From contig CAJQUN010000022.1 in assembly GCA_907163345.1 (NCBI GenBank), forward strand, positions 3,410,001 through 3,474,000: a stretch of 64,000 bases of DNA, in the 5' to 3' direction. The translations under genes and the position numbers were made by a program. This DNA is from Haberlea rhodopensis (taxonomy: Eukaryota > Streptophyta > Magnoliopsida > Lamiales > Gesneriaceae). The notes under the pieces were generated by a model. That model ran no database searches, was not told the DNA's origin, and saw only the letters and a program-made list of their open reading frames with translations. Shown piece by piece: positions 10,470 to 22,612 of the stretch. Position 1 is the first letter of the stretch; each line of letters begins with the position of its first letter.

Positions 10470-10590
10470 CAAATCATTAGCTTCATTATCAATATCTCCA
10501 TTTACTGACCCAGCTTTTGTACAATTTTTCTTGATGTGACCAGGTTGTCCACATCACTAACATGTTTTCTTCACACAGTTCTTCTTCCAA
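10470..10590 (-). pseudogene. Copia gag zinc-knuckle remnant
   Basis: Minus-strand translation gives C--CGQPGHIKKNC, the CCHC knuckle of copia gag, with two stop codons inside the first cysteine pair. It continues the gag frame broken by the solo LTR insertion. Confidence 0.8.
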
Positions 10591-10660
10591 TCACGAGTAA
10601 CCATTGCAAAATTTTCATGTAAACTGTTACTTCCACCAAATCCAATATTCAGAAGGAAGC

Positions 10661-12683
10661 TGTAACACCGTTGGTTTTTTTTTATATATAAATAAGAATG
10701 AAAATAATAATAATAGTAATAAAAATGCTAAGAAAACAACGACAACAACAACAACAACAATAATAATAATAATCATACAAAAAAATGATAATGATAATAA
10801 AGTCAATATTACTATTAGGAGTTGGTGTTTAATGGTTGACCATGACAAATGTCATCTTGTATGTAACTTATCTGATCAAATTTTGCCTATAAATACACTC
10901 CAAATCCGTCACTTTCAGCTATAAAATTCGTCCAAAATCCGTTAGAAGAATGCCAAAGAAATGTTAGAATTTTAGGCAAAAAATAGGTCAAAATCCATAA
11001 AATTTACCAAAACCTTTCCAAAAATTCTAAATATTTTACCCAACCATCCTTATCAACCCAAAAACAAACGTATGTGGGTGGTGTAGCAAAATCATTAGGC
11101 AAAATAGCTAAAATATTTCTGAACCGTGAAGAACACACGGGAAATCTGCACAGAAAACATCACTTTGAGGTAGTATGTTCAGACCCGTGTTCCATATGTT
11201 ATTTTCCGTTTAAGTCTTAGGTGCAAACTTAAAGTTGTTTAAAATATGTTATAGTCTATATTCACGTCGGCCGTTTGCTCAAAACGTCGTCGTACGTACA
11301 GGTTTCCGGCGACCAAAATACCCTACTTAATCATTACGAAAAATCAGAATCTGGGCAAAATCGACTGCAAATTTTAAAACGGGTTTCTGAACAAAAGTTG
11401 TAGATCTCGGCGAGACGATCATACCCTGAAAAATTCAGCCGCGCATTACGCCGGAGCGCCGGTCACGCACCGTCAAGGCGGCGCATTTTGTTCACGCGCC
11501 TCCACGATTTCGACGTTTCCGGTTGCCGAACATTTCTGCGCTAATTTTAGACATTTCTGGAAAGTTTCATGATTTTTCAACTAATGGTCGAATTTTTATG
11601 AATTATTAGACTTATTTAAAATTACCCGGACAATTACAAAAAAGATCTTTAAGAATGTTCACCATGCATTTGGGTCACTAATCACTATAAATTACTTATA
11701 TGTTTATAGGAATTTCCTTGGCAACCGGGTTCAAAATTGAGTCAATCCAGTAAAATATCGTAAGCTAGTAAGGTGAGGTGTACTACCGATTTCTTTCAAA
11801 ATAGCAATTTTGGCATTTGGCCTGGAACTTACATTATATGTTTATTCATTACCATACTTTTCATATATGTTGTCATATTGTGCATCACAACAGTTCATTG
11901 ATCATATTGTCTACATACCTTGTAACCATGTTCATCACTATTCTGTTCCGTCGAATGATTGAATGACTATTGGAGCCCTGACAACAGACATATGTCTGCA
12001 TATTGAGTTCACTGGACAACGTGGCTTCGGCCTGAAAAGTGAGTCCAATGAACAATGGATGACAGTCCGGGTATATGGTTCATCTGAACAACGCGCACCG
12101 TTTTACGGTCCGGAGAATGGTTCACATTTGCTCATAAATGAATGAATATACACATCATATCTGAATATGTGGGGAAAAGTGCTATACCTAGCTGTCGGGT
12201 GGGAGCCACCTCTTTAGCCCACAATATTCACCCCAATGTCTTAAATCATTATTTTCCATTGATAATTTCCTTAAATGCAGTGATATTTCTTATTACATTA
12301 CATGTCATATTGATACATTGCACCATTATTGTTCCATCACTAAGTTCTTAAAGACTTAACATCTGTTTTCCTTGTTATTTATTGTGAGTTCCAGATACAA
12401 GAGAACCGGAAGAAAATTATAAAGAAAAAAAAATGATGAACATGTTGGCTTACCAGTACTTAGTACTTTATATTTTGTTGTAGTGTCGAACCTTTTTAAG
12501 GAGTTGTTTTGAGTTGTACTTTGTTAAAAAAATTTATATAAACGCTTCCACTACTGATAAATAAGTAATTATTACGTATTTGCTAAACAAAAGTAAATCC
12601 TAAAAATTTATATTTATACATTTATGAATAGACTGTGGTACCAGATAAGGGATAAATTAATATGTCCCGAGTCGGGTCCCACA
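10661..12683 (+). mobile_element. Solo LTR of a gypsy-type element with perfect GAAGC target duplication
   Basis: The element begins TGTAACACCG and ends GGGTCCCACA. GAAGC occurs immediately before (10656-10660) and immediately after (12684-12688), a perfect 5-bp target duplication. There is no internal region, PBS or polypurine tract. TATAAATA at 10888-10895 fits a U3 promoter. A trinucleotide-rich tract (AAC/AAT) lies at about 10735-10775. The sequence ends and length (2,023 bp) suit a Ty3/gypsy LTR left by LTR-LTR recombination. Open frames inside are not credible. Confidence 0.92.
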
Positions 12684-13288
12684 GAAGCTTACTAGTAACA
12701 TCTAAGAAAATGATTTTCTCATTCCTATGAATCAAGATCGGCTTCATGTGGTCATATGAACGTGGTAGAGACCAGACGAGTCTCTATGCTTGATCCTCAT
12801 TATCAATTTTAACTCCAATAGATTCAAGGTCTGAAACAATATTGTTGAGAACACTTAAATGATCTGAAATAGTAGTACATACATTCATTTTCAATGTATG
12901 AAACTGTTATTTGAGATACATCCGATTTGAGACGCCATTTGTCTGATACAATTCTTCTAGCTTTTCTTAGAGTTCCTTTGCCGTAGACATTCCATGCACA
13001 ATTGCTAGAACATTTCTGGCCAGGACAGACGAATTGCACTTGCTGCTCTCAATCCAGATCCTCTCAATCTTCATTGCTCATTCCAGCTTTGCATGTTGCA
13101 CTAGCCGTTCCACCAGTCAAACTAGTATAACTGCTGCTTTCAGGGATTACCATGCCCTTCAACGCCTTGTGTAAACCAGATTGAATCAACACATCTTTGA
13201 CTTGCACTTGCCACAAGACAAAGTTGATTTTCCCATCAAATTTCTCAACATCAAATCTGACTGTATTTGAAAATCTGATTCCCAACAT
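12684..13288 (-). pseudogene. Copia gag N-terminal half, degenerate
   Basis: Minus-strand translation starts with MLGIRFSNTVRFDVEKFDGK, then NFVLWQVQVKDVLIQSGL (13288-13064), typical of Tnt1/Tork-type gag. In other frames it continues with SDHLSVLNNIVSDLESIGVK and then RSYDHMKPILIHR. Frame changes and a stop show it is dead. It joins the zinc-knuckle piece at 10660 once the solo LTR is ignored. Confidence 0.9.
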
Positions 13289-13526
13289 TGTCTTGTGATA
13301 CTTTGATGAATTTTACTGTAGACCTGACTAGTATACACTAAGTAAGCTCCCAGGAAAGAGAATCTCGATCTTTCCTTCTCTTTCCTAGACAGAACATCAA
13401 GATTCCTAGGAAATTGGTGGAGTCACACTGGTGCCACATAAAATATAGATTTTTCTAGATAGAACCTCCTTAGTCAATACGTATTCGCCTACCACACCAA
13501 AGCTCAACTGCAACAAAAGAACTCAG

Positions 13527-13538
13527 GCTCTGATACCA
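13527..13538 (-). other. Copia primer-binding site
   Basis: TGGTATCAGAGC on the minus strand follows the LTR end by two bases. It is the initiator-Met tRNA complement used by most plant copia elements. Confidence 0.92.
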
Positions 13539-13540
13539 CT

Positions 13541-14003
13541 TGTTGGGAATTTGACCCTCCAAATTCACCTCACATGATCTACGTTTTTTTTAGGGAAAAG
13601 AAAGCAAAATGAGAAATAATGACACAAGAATATAACGTGGAAACTACCAAATCAGGATAAAAACCACCATGACCAAAGAAAAGAAATATATTATATGAAA
13701 AATTATTACAATCACATAATTTTTTCTCCTCATGCCAAACACTTCCACGGAGCTTTCACACTAGCCACATTTTATAACTCACATCTCTCATTTATAGAAA
13801 GACATTTGATAACTATTTTCTGATGTTGAAGCTCACACAAAACTGCAATCATATGGTTTACTAAGAATTCTATTAGATTCTACAACAAGAGCTATTGAGT
13901 GATATACTTAAAACAGAAAGAATCTGGCATTCCTTTATAAATAAATGAATTGGTCCAATTCCTTGCCAACCGATATGGGATAAAGAAAAGTACAATTCCA
14001 TCA
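13541..14003 (-). mobile_element. 5' LTR of the decayed copia element
   Basis: The LTR begins TGATGGAATTGTACTTTTC at 14003 and ends ATTCCCAACA at 13541 next to the PBS. It contains the GTTTCCACGTTATATTCTTG block typical of Tnt1-like U5. The outer boundary is set by similarity to the 3' remnant and is less certain than the inner one. Confidence 0.75.
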
Positions 14004-14300
14004 TTTTAAATGCTCGATTTTCCAAGTTAACATTGTATTGAACAGAGAACATGGCTGAGCTGACTACCTGATGTCAAGATTGGCTCGACATGATACATGC
14101 ACTCCAATACCCAAAAATCCGCAAGCAAATAGGGTCAAATATTTCAAGATATGCCCACTATCATAGAATCTAAGTGAACAAGGAAATGTCCCACAAATCC
14201 CAACAAATCTAATCAAAATCTCGCAAAAGAAAGTTGTAATTCCACGCCTAATAATAGGGTTTTTTAATTATTTAACTCGAAAAAAATGTATTTAATAAAA
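14004..14300. other. Spacer between copia LTR and inverted repeat
   Basis: No gene is seen. TTGTTGGGATTTGTGGGACA (minus strand, about 14190-14210) resembles a copia LTR start and may be a further LTR remnant. Confidence 0.4.
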
Positions 14301-14492
14301 TAACTTAATTTTTTTTTATATCAGAATGACCGAAGTTGTCATCTCAGATGACGACTTCAGCATAAATTTATTTTTATATTGAAGTCGTCATCTCAGATGG
14401 CGACTTCATATAAAAATAATTTTTTTTGAACAGATGGCGACTTCAATATAATTTTTTATTTTAAATATGGAAGTCGTCATCTGATATGGTGA

Positions 14493-14494
<2 letters not shown>

Positions 14495-14539
<45 letters not shown>
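14495..14539. repeat. (TA)n microsatellite, left arm
   Basis: About 22 TA dinucleotides at the inner edge of the left palindrome cluster. Confidence 0.95.
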
Positions 14540-14543
<4 letters not shown>

Positions 14544-15488
14544 TTATTTTTACTAAACAAAATCTATTTTTACTATAAATATATGTAAGACAAAAAAATT
14601 ATTTACGGAGTATTAGATAATTTTACTTTCTTATTTTCTTTTTCTTTTTGGATGCAATTTCGTTGTCTACTTATTCAATATTATACAAAGATTTTAAAAA
14701 AATACACATTTCAACTTTCACAAAAATATCGTGCTTTCAAAATATAAAGTAGTTGGCATTCCTCCGATTCACTTTATACTATGTAATATATTTATCTTTT
14801 AAACAAATTATTGTTGGATGATATTTTTATATCCTGAAATCTATATAATAAAATAATATACATAATATAATATAATATCAAAAAAAAGAAATATAATAAT
14901 TCGAAATTCGTAATTTGAAAAAACGCTATAATGTTGCAATAAAATATGTCTCCAAACCAACCCAACCCGCTGTGGGTTGCAGGTTATCTGACCAACTTGC
15001 CAAAAAATAAAAATAATAAAAAATATACTTTATTAACTTTGAGTGATTAAAATTATTAAATAAATACTAATAAATCATATTTTAACTAATGAATTCAATT
15101 GTAATATTAATTAATTGACACAAATCGCATGCCAACCCAAAACCCAAATGGGTTTACCAATTTAGGTCCGCATCTTGGCTCAACCCATTTCGACACCACT
15201 ACCCACCATACTATCGGTTCGGCCATGTCTATTGTTATTTTTTTGGAAGTAATTTTTTTTAAATCTTTGTATAATATTGAATAAGTAGACAACGAAATTG
15301 CATCCAAAAAGAAAAAGAAAATAAGAAAGTGTAAAATTATCTAATACTCGGTAAATTAATTTTTTATGTCATATTATATAAACATGCACTTATAGTAAAA
15401 ATAGATTTATTTTGCATTCTATAATTAATGTAAGTACTTAACATACATAGAAGCTGTCATATATGGAAGACCATATTTGATATGTCAA

Positions 15489-15489
<1 letters not shown>

Positions 15490-15538
<49 letters not shown>
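15490..15538. repeat. (TA)n microsatellite, right arm
   Basis: About 24 TA dinucleotides, the mirror of the left arm's tract. Confidence 0.95.
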
Positions 15539-15540
<2 letters not shown>

Positions 15541-15720
15541 TCGTCATCTGAGATGACGACTTCCATATTAAAAATAAAAATTATATTGAAGTCGTCATCT
15601 CAGATGACGATTTCAAAAAAAAAATTATTTTTATATTGAAGTCGCCATCTGAGATGACGACTTCAATATAAAAAAAATATACTGAAGTCGCCATCTCAGA
15701 CGGTGACTTCAATAAAAAAA

Positions 15721-16240
15721 ACAAATCGAGTCCTACAACCGTAAAAATATTTAACATCTCCTCTATAAAAAAAGAAAAAGAAAAAAGGAGCAGCATAAAA
15801 AAAAACCGAGAGGACCGGTAATGATTGATCAAGAGCAAGCAAAATTTTCATACGCCACAGCATCAAAGCCTTCCTCAAACATGTGCTATTTTTCTTAAAT
15901 ATTTATCATGTGTATATAGTAATCTCGAGAGAGACGTTCTACAGGAAAATTGTTTGTTTAAAAATTTATGCTAAAAACGTGTGTTTGCTTTGTTTTTTTA
16001 GGGTGGGAAGGGGAGGGACCTGATCAATGATCATAAACTATCTTAAACTTACTCAGGTCAACAGATCGATTAAATGGATCAACAGTTAGATATGTCGTAT
16101 CTTAGCCGGCGCGTTTATAGGCGGAGGTGGCCTGTTAATGATCATAATTTTCTAACCCGTAAATCGTCGGTGGCGGTTAAGCAGCGCTTCAAGGGTTTAT
16201 TTCAATTTTCTTTTTAAATTTTTTAATAAATATGTTATGG
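15721..16240. other. Spacer with possible decayed MITE end
   Basis: AGGGACCTGATCAATGATCA near 16015 weakly resembles the reverse complement of GAACCGTGGTCAGATCTAGG near 16615-16634. This could be the worn termini of a hAT-like MITE around the tRNA-like core. No gene is seen. Confidence 0.3.
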
Positions 16241-16243
16241 TAT

Positions 16244-16290
16244 ACATTTGAACTGATGACCTTCAACTTGAATAATTAACCACTAAGCTA
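16244..16290 (-). mobile_element. tRNA-like Pol III core (SINE-like or inside a MITE)
   Basis: On the minus strand, TAGCTTAGTGG (16280-16290) fits the A-box consensus exactly. GTTCAAATG (about 16245-16253) fits the B box with one mismatch, about 27 nt further on. The surrounding sequence does not fold as a functional tRNA, so this is a relic. Confidence 0.55.
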
Positions 16291-16889
16291 TAAGAACCTT
16301 GCTGATCTAAATATAGTGTTATAATTTATATATATATTAATCAAACAAAAATATCTTACACATTTTGATTATTTGAGTTTGAATTTATTTCACATTATTT
16401 TATAATTAATTCATGGAAGAAAACTTATTCAAATACTTTTTACATTTTTTTCGAAGTTTAATAATATTTTTAATCTTTTTAAAACAATAATGATCAAACT
16501 GTATCTGACAGTTAATCATAACCATTCTCGGTGGTTAATGAACCGTAATTGAAATTGTCAATGAAGAATAATATGAAGGTTGATGGTTTTTGAACAATCG
16601 AACCGATGGCTATGAACCGTGGTCAGATCTAGGGGAAATAAAAAAATTAGAAAATATGATTTTTATGTTTTGCACTCTTAAAATAAAAAAATTCATTAAA
16701 TTAAACTATAAATTTTCTTTTTATAAAACCTTCACCGACCAAAAATAATATTTATAAAATTCTAAATAAAGTAGGTCAAAGATCTTTATCGACCATAGTT
16801 TATAAATATATCAATTAAATATGATAGCACGATTTAACAATAACTATATTGTGTCAAGTTCTAATAAAGTGATAAGATAAAAAATTATC
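16291..16889. other. AT-rich spacer
   Basis: No coding region. It includes GGTTAATGAACCGTAATT-type motifs (16530-16620) that may belong to a worn MITE end. Confidence 0.45.
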
Positions 16890-17017
16890 GTTCTATCTAA
16901 AGCATAATATCGCAACACTATGAATATGATAAAAGAAAATATCTATCATATTCATGGAAAACTGAGATGTTGAGACATGATAGATAGCCAATGAATTAAC
17001 TCAGTAATTTGAACTTT
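16890..17017 (+). repeat. Detached monomer fragment left of the array
   Basis: This stretch matches the monomer block AAGCATAATATCGCAACACT ... GATAGATAGCCAATGAATTAACTCAGTAATTTG almost perfectly. It then switches at about 17018 to sequence absent from the monomers. It lies about 920 bp before the first full monomer and is in register with the others in orientation. Confidence 0.9.
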
Positions 17018-17937
17018 CTCTATTGATCTATAGATATTATTGTGCTTATCGATTATGCATGTAAAAGAGGTTGGTGACAGAACATGTGATGGAATATGTT
17101 ACGGTATTTTCATTCTTAACAGCAGTGGTGATGACGACTGTCTCAAAGTGATATTTATGTTGTAATAGCATTGTGCGTCTATATATTGTTGAGTTAACGG
17201 AATATACAATAAGTTCATGGTATATTGAGTGAATATAATGATACGATGATGAGAAAACATATAATACAATGATATAGGAACTCTATAAGATTATGATTCT
17301 GTTATTTGATGCATAACAGTGGTGATGACAATTATCATATGATGACTAGCGATGAGGTTGACACAACACGAGAAATAAAAAGAAGTTAATGTACTCATAT
17401 GTGCAAGAATATTCATGTTTGATCATCCATTATGTTTTGATATTGGTGATTAGTGGATGTTGGTGCGTACAATGTTGATATACATGTACGAGAAATACTA
17501 ATGAGTTTATTTCTAGTTCTTGTTCCATACCAGATGATAGCTAATATGGAAATGTTGATGCTTAAGAGCATGTGAGTACTATGATGAGCATAATACTATG
17601 AGGCTATTGTACATTATAGACGATTTCACCTATTAAGGTATGGGATTAATTATTCGATGTTGATGTTGATGCATTGTTTTAAAATGTTTATATACAAGTG
17701 ATTGTAAAGAACTGGGATAATACAAGATAACTTATCCAAGTAGATAAGAATAAATGACGGGTTATGATATAAATTTGAGGAATGAACAATATTATGATGT
17801 TAATGGACGTATAACCATGAAATAAGAATATTCGTGTTAGACCATTCAATATGATTTGCTATTGATGAAATGTGATTGTTGGTGCGTATAATGTTGATAT
17901 ACGTATATGAGAATTACTAATGGGCTTTCTAGTAATT
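17018..17937. other. Non-monomer segment between the detached fragment and the array
   Basis: About 920 bp that is not found in the monomers. It contains two imperfect copies, about 420 bp apart, of a block with GGTGCGTA(C/T)AATGTTGATATAC (17463-17485 and 17880-17902) and of GATTGTTGGTGCG-like flanks. GCAGTGGTGATGACGA (17125) also recurs as CAGTGGTGATGACAA (about 17317). No gene is recognised. Confidence 0.6.
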
Positions 17938-18858
17938 ACCAGATTGAAGAGTGAAAAACCAGGCGGAGGAGCAAAAATGCCGGCGGAAAAGGAACAGGCG
18001 GAGGACCAAGCTGGTAGCAGGGGGAGGAGGGAACGAATGGAGGGGGCAAAGAAAACGCCGGATTTGAGCCTTACATGAAGGCGGAGACGCGGCAACATGA
18101 ACCCAACAAACCCGATAACGAAACCACGAACAATGCGATTCCAAGTAAAAGTAGAGGAATTTTGAGAACCTTTTGACATGGTAATTCCGAGTTTACATGG
18201 AAATAAATGGAGAATCCGATGGCGGACAATGCCAGTAGAAGAGTCACAATGTTCAGTCCTGTGAGCGCCATTTTTTAATTTTTTTTGGAATGATGCTCTA
18301 TTGAGAGGAAATGGCAATCAAATCTGCGGAATGGAAGTTGTTATTCGGAAACTCCTAGGTTTCGTGTATTGATATAGAGTTGCCACGTTGCATAACAGTT
18401 ATTATTTAAGATGCACGTTGTCACCATTTCTGTATCGTTGGGGCATGTTATCAAAACAAACATTCTATCAAACATATGATAAGCATAATATTGCAACACT
18501 ATGAATATGATAAAAGAAAATATCTATCATATTAATGGGAAACTGAGATGTTGAGACATGATAGATAGCCAATGAATTAACTCAGTAATTTGCAAAAGGA
18601 GAAATTTACAATTATTTTTTTGAGAAGGAGGAATTTACCATGAATTATTTTTTGCAATCCAGTAAAAAAAGTTTGTGGTTTTTCGTGAACAGTTGTGAAG
18701 GTGGAGGATGAAGCTCTGGATCTATGGCAGAAATAGTGGCGTTCAGGTGAGCTGTTGATTGACCCACGGACTCCATGGAAGGCTGAGAAAATGGGACCAA
18801 ATGGACAGCAAATGAAGAAAGAAAGGGCGAAGGAGTAACCGGGTGGAAGAGTGGAAAA
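17938..18858 (-). repeat. Monomer 1 (standard length)
   Basis: The 66-codon tetraspanin frame is open at 18071-18271. The left edge is the array boundary, where TTACCAGATTGAAGAG joins non-monomer sequence. Confidence 0.9.
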
Positions 18859-19780
18859 ACCAGATTGAGGAGTGAAAAACTAGACGAAGGAGCAAAAATG
18901 CCGGCGGAAAAGGAACATGCGGAGGACCAAGCTGGTAGCAGGGGGAGGAGGGAACGAATGGAGGGGGCGAAAAAAAACGCCGGATTTGAGCCTTACATGA
19001 AGGCGGAGACGCGGCAACATGAACCCAACAAACCTGATAACGAAACCACGAACAATGCGATTCCAAGTAAAAGTAGAGAATTTTGAGAACCTTTTGGCAT
19101 GGTAATTCCGAGTTTACATGGAAATAAATGGAGAATCCGATGGCGGACAATGCCAGCAGAAGGGTCACAATGTTCAGTCCTATGAGCGCCATTTTTTATT
19201 TTTTATGGAATGATGCTCTATTGAGAGGAAATAGCAATCAAATCTGCGGAAATGGAAGTTGTTATTCGGAAACTCCTAGGTTTCGTGCATTGATATAGAG
19301 TTGCCACGTTGCATAACAGTTATTATTTAAGATGCACGTGGTCACTATTTCTGTATCGTTGGGGCATGTTATCAAAATAAACATTCTATCAAACATATGA
19401 TAAGCATAATATCGCAACACAATGAATATGATAAATGAAAATATCTATCATATTAATGGGAAACTGAGATGTGGAGACATGATAGATAGCCAATGAATTA
19501 ACTCATTAATTTGCAAAAGGAGAAATTTACAATTATTTTTTTGAGAAGGAGGAATTTACCATGAATTATTTTTTGCAATCCAGTACAAAAAGTTTGTGGT
19601 TTTTTCGTGAACAGTTGTGAAGGTGGAGGATGAAGCTCTGGATCTATGGCAGAAATTGTGGCATTCAGGTGAGCTGTTGATTGACCCGCGGACTCCATGG
19701 AAGGCTGAGAAAATGGGACCAAATGGACAGCAGAGAAAGAAAGAAAGGGCGAAGGAGTAATCGGGTGGAAGAGTGGAAAA
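18859..19780 (-). repeat. Monomer 2 (frameshifted)
   Basis: The frame starts at 19192 with MALIGLNIV. A one-base deletion near 19077 (GTAGAGAATT for GTAGAGGAATT) shifts it after KVLKI. Confidence 0.9.
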
Positions 19781-20705
19781 ACCAGATTGAGGAGTGAAAA
19801 ACCAGGCGGAGGAGCAAAAAATGTCGGCGGAAAAGGAACAGGCGGAGGACCAAGCTTGTAGCAGGGGGAGGAGGGAACGAATGGAGGGGGCGAAGAAAAC
19901 GCCGGATTTGAGCCTTACATGAAGGCGGAGAAGAGGCAACATGAACCCAACAAACCTGATAACGAAACCACGAACAATGAGATTCCAAGTAAAAGTAGAG
20001 GAATTTTGAGAACCTTTTGGCATGGTAATTCCGAGTTTACATGGAAATAAATGGAGAATCCGATGGCGGACAATGACAGCAGAAGGGTCACAATGTTCAG
20101 TCCAGTGTGCGCCATTTTTTATTTATTTTTTGGAATGATGCTCTATTGAGAGGAAATGGCAATCAAATCTGCGGAAATGGAAGTTGTTATTCGGAAACTC
20201 CTAGGTTTCGTGTATTGAAATAGAGTTGCCACGTTGCATAACGATTATTATTTAAGATGCACGTGGTCACCATTTATGTATCGTTGGGGCATGTTATCAA
20301 AACAAACATTCTATCAAACATATGATAAGCATAATATCGCAACACTATGAATATGATAAAAGAAACTATCTATCATATTAATGGGAAACTAAGATGTTGA
20401 GACATGATAGATAGCCAATGAATTAACTCAGTAATTTGCAAAAGGAGAAATTTACAATTATTTTTTTGAGAAGGAGGAATTTACCATGAATTATTTTTTG
20501 CAATCCAGTACAAAAAGTTTGTGGTTTTTTCGTGAACAGTTGCGAAGGTGGAGGATGAAGCTCTGGATCTATGGCAGAAATGATGGCGTTCAGGTGAGCT
20601 GTTGATTGACCCGCGGACTCCATGGAAGGCTGAGAAAATGGGACCAAATGGACAGCAGAGAAAGAAAGAAAGGGCGAAGGAGTAACCGGGTGGAATAGTG
20701 GAAAA
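19781..20705 (-). repeat. Monomer 3 (standard length)
   Basis: The frame is open at 19915-20115, with MAHTGLNIV, LLSLSAIGF and SCCLFSAFM as local changes. Confidence 0.9.
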
Positions 20706-21625
20706 ACCTGATTGAGGAGTGAAAAACCAGGCGGAGGAGCAAAAATGCCGGCGGAAAAGCAACAGGCGGAGGACCAAACTGGTAGCAGGGGAGGAGGAAA
20801 CGAATGGAGGGGGCGAAGAAAACGCCTGATTTGAGCCTTACATGAAGGCAGAGACGCGACAACATGAACCCAACAAACCTGATAACGAAACCACGAACAA
20901 TGCGATTCCAAGTAAAAGTAGAGGAATTTCGAGAACCTTTTGGCATGGTAATTCCGAGTTTAGATGGAAATAAATGGAGAATCCGATGGCGGACAATGCC
21001 AGCAGAAGGGTCACAATCTTCAGTCCTGTGAGCGCCATTTTTTATTTTTTTTGGAATGATGCTCTATTGAGAGGAAATGGCAATCAAATCTGCGGAATGG
21101 AAGTTGTTATTCCGAAACTCCTAGGTTTCGTGTATTGATATAGAGTTGCCACATTGCATAACAGTTATTATTTAAGATGCACGTGGTCACCATTTATGTA
21201 TCGTTGGGGCATGTTATCAAAACAAACATTCTATCAAACATATGTTAAGCATAATATCGCAACACTATGAATATGATAAAAGAAAATATCTATCATATTA
21301 ATGGGAAACTCAGATGTTGAGACATGATAGATAGCCAATGAATTAACTCAGTAATTTGAAAAAGGAGAAATTTAGAATTATTTTTTTGAGAAGGAGGAAT
21401 TTACCATGAATTATTTTTTGCAATCCAGTACAAAACGTTTGTGGTTTTTTCGTGAACAGTTGTGAAGGTGGAGGATGAAGCTCTGGATCTATGGCAGAAA
21501 TGGTGGCGTTCATGTGACCTGTTGAATGAACCGCGGACTCCATGGAAGGCTGAGAAAATGGGACCAAATGGACAACAGAGAAAGAAAGAAAGGGCGAAGG
21601 AGTAACCGGGTGGAAGAGTGGAAAA
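20706..21625 (-). repeat. Monomer 4 (K subtype)
   Basis: The frame is open at 20838-21038 and begins MALTGLKIV, a change shared with monomers 8 and 15. Confidence 0.9.
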
Positions 21626-22612
21626 ACCAGATTGAGGAGTGAAAAACCAGGCGGAGAAGGAAAAATGCCGGCGGAAAAGGAACAGGCGGAGGACCAAGCT
21701 GGTAGCAGGGGGAGGAGTGAACGAATGGAGGGGGCAAAGAAAATGCCGGATTTGAGCCTTACATGAAGGCGGAGACGCGGCAACATGAACCCAACAAACC
21801 TGCTAACGAAACCACGAACAATGCGATTCCAAGTAAAAGAAGAGGAATTTTGAGAACCTTTTGGCATGGTAATTCCGAGTTTACATGGAAATAAATGGAG
21901 AATCCGATGGCATTGAATGATAAGAAAGGAATTTCCACTTATACAATTTCAGAGATTCAAGGATTGTACTTTCTGTTCCAATGCCAGCAGAAGGGTCACA
22001 ATGTTCAGTCCTCTGAGCGCCATTTTTTATTTTTTTTTTGGAATGATGCTCTATTGAGAGGAAATGGCAATCAAATCTGCGGAATGGAAGTTGTTATTCA
22101 GAAAGTCCTAGGTTTCGTGTATTGATATAGAGTTGCCACATTGCAGAACAATTATTATTTAAGATGCACGTGGTCACCATTTCTGTATCGTTGGGGCATG
22201 TTATCAAAACAAACATTCTATCAAACATATGATAAGCATAATATCGCAACACTATGAATATGATAAAAGAAAATATCTATCATATTAATGGGAAACTAAG
22301 ATGTTGAGACATGATAGATAGCCAATGAATTAACTCAGTAATTTGCAAAAGGAGAAATTTACAATTATTTTTTTGAGAAGGACGAATTTGCCATGAATAA
22401 TTTTTTGCAATCCAGTACAAAAATTTTGTGGTTTTTTCGTGAACAGTTGTGAAGGTGGAGGATGAAGCTCTGGATCTATGGCAGAAATGGTGGCGTTCAG
22501 GTGAGCTGTTGATTGACCCGCGGACTCCATGGAAGGCTGAGAAAATGAGACCAAATGGACAGCAGAGAAAGAAAGAGAGGGCGAAGGAGTAACCGGGTGG
22601 AAGAGTGGAAAA
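21626..22612 (-). repeat. Monomer 5 (B type, 68-bp replacement)
   Basis: Bases 21912-21979 replace the usual GGAC and put a stop codon into the tetraspanin frame after LLLALEQ. Confidence 0.9.

Larger units (their letters stand above)
10020..14003 (-). mobile_element. Decayed copia element, internally deleted, split by a solo LTR
   Basis: Read on the minus strand the order is: LTR (14003-13541), PBS, gag (13288 to 12684, then 10660 to about 10470), and a short 3' end with GGTGGAGTGTTGTG at about 10065-10105. There a truncated LTR starts, sharing TTCTTTATCCCA(C/T)AT(T/C)GG with the 5' LTR. All of pol is missing and gag has stops. The solo LTR at 10661-12683 interrupts gag and is younger. Confidence 0.85.
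14332..15720. repeat. 1.4-kb inverted repeat built of 27-bp palindromes
   Basis: Four copies of a 27-bp palindrome (GAAGTCGTCATCT.../...GATGACGACTTC and variants) lie at 14332-14496 and four more at 15538-15715. Inside these are (TA)n tracts (14495-14539 and 15490-15538). Further in, complementary arms carry TGCAATTTCGTTGTCTACTT (about 14650-14675) and its reverse complement (about 15280-15305). The whole forms one large stem with an inner loop near 14700-15250. No transposase or credible open frame exists. Confidence 0.88.

Noticed and set aside
10627..10924. Asn/Ile-rich frames near 10.6-10.9 kb
   Set aside because: They come from trinucleotide repeats within the solo LTR.
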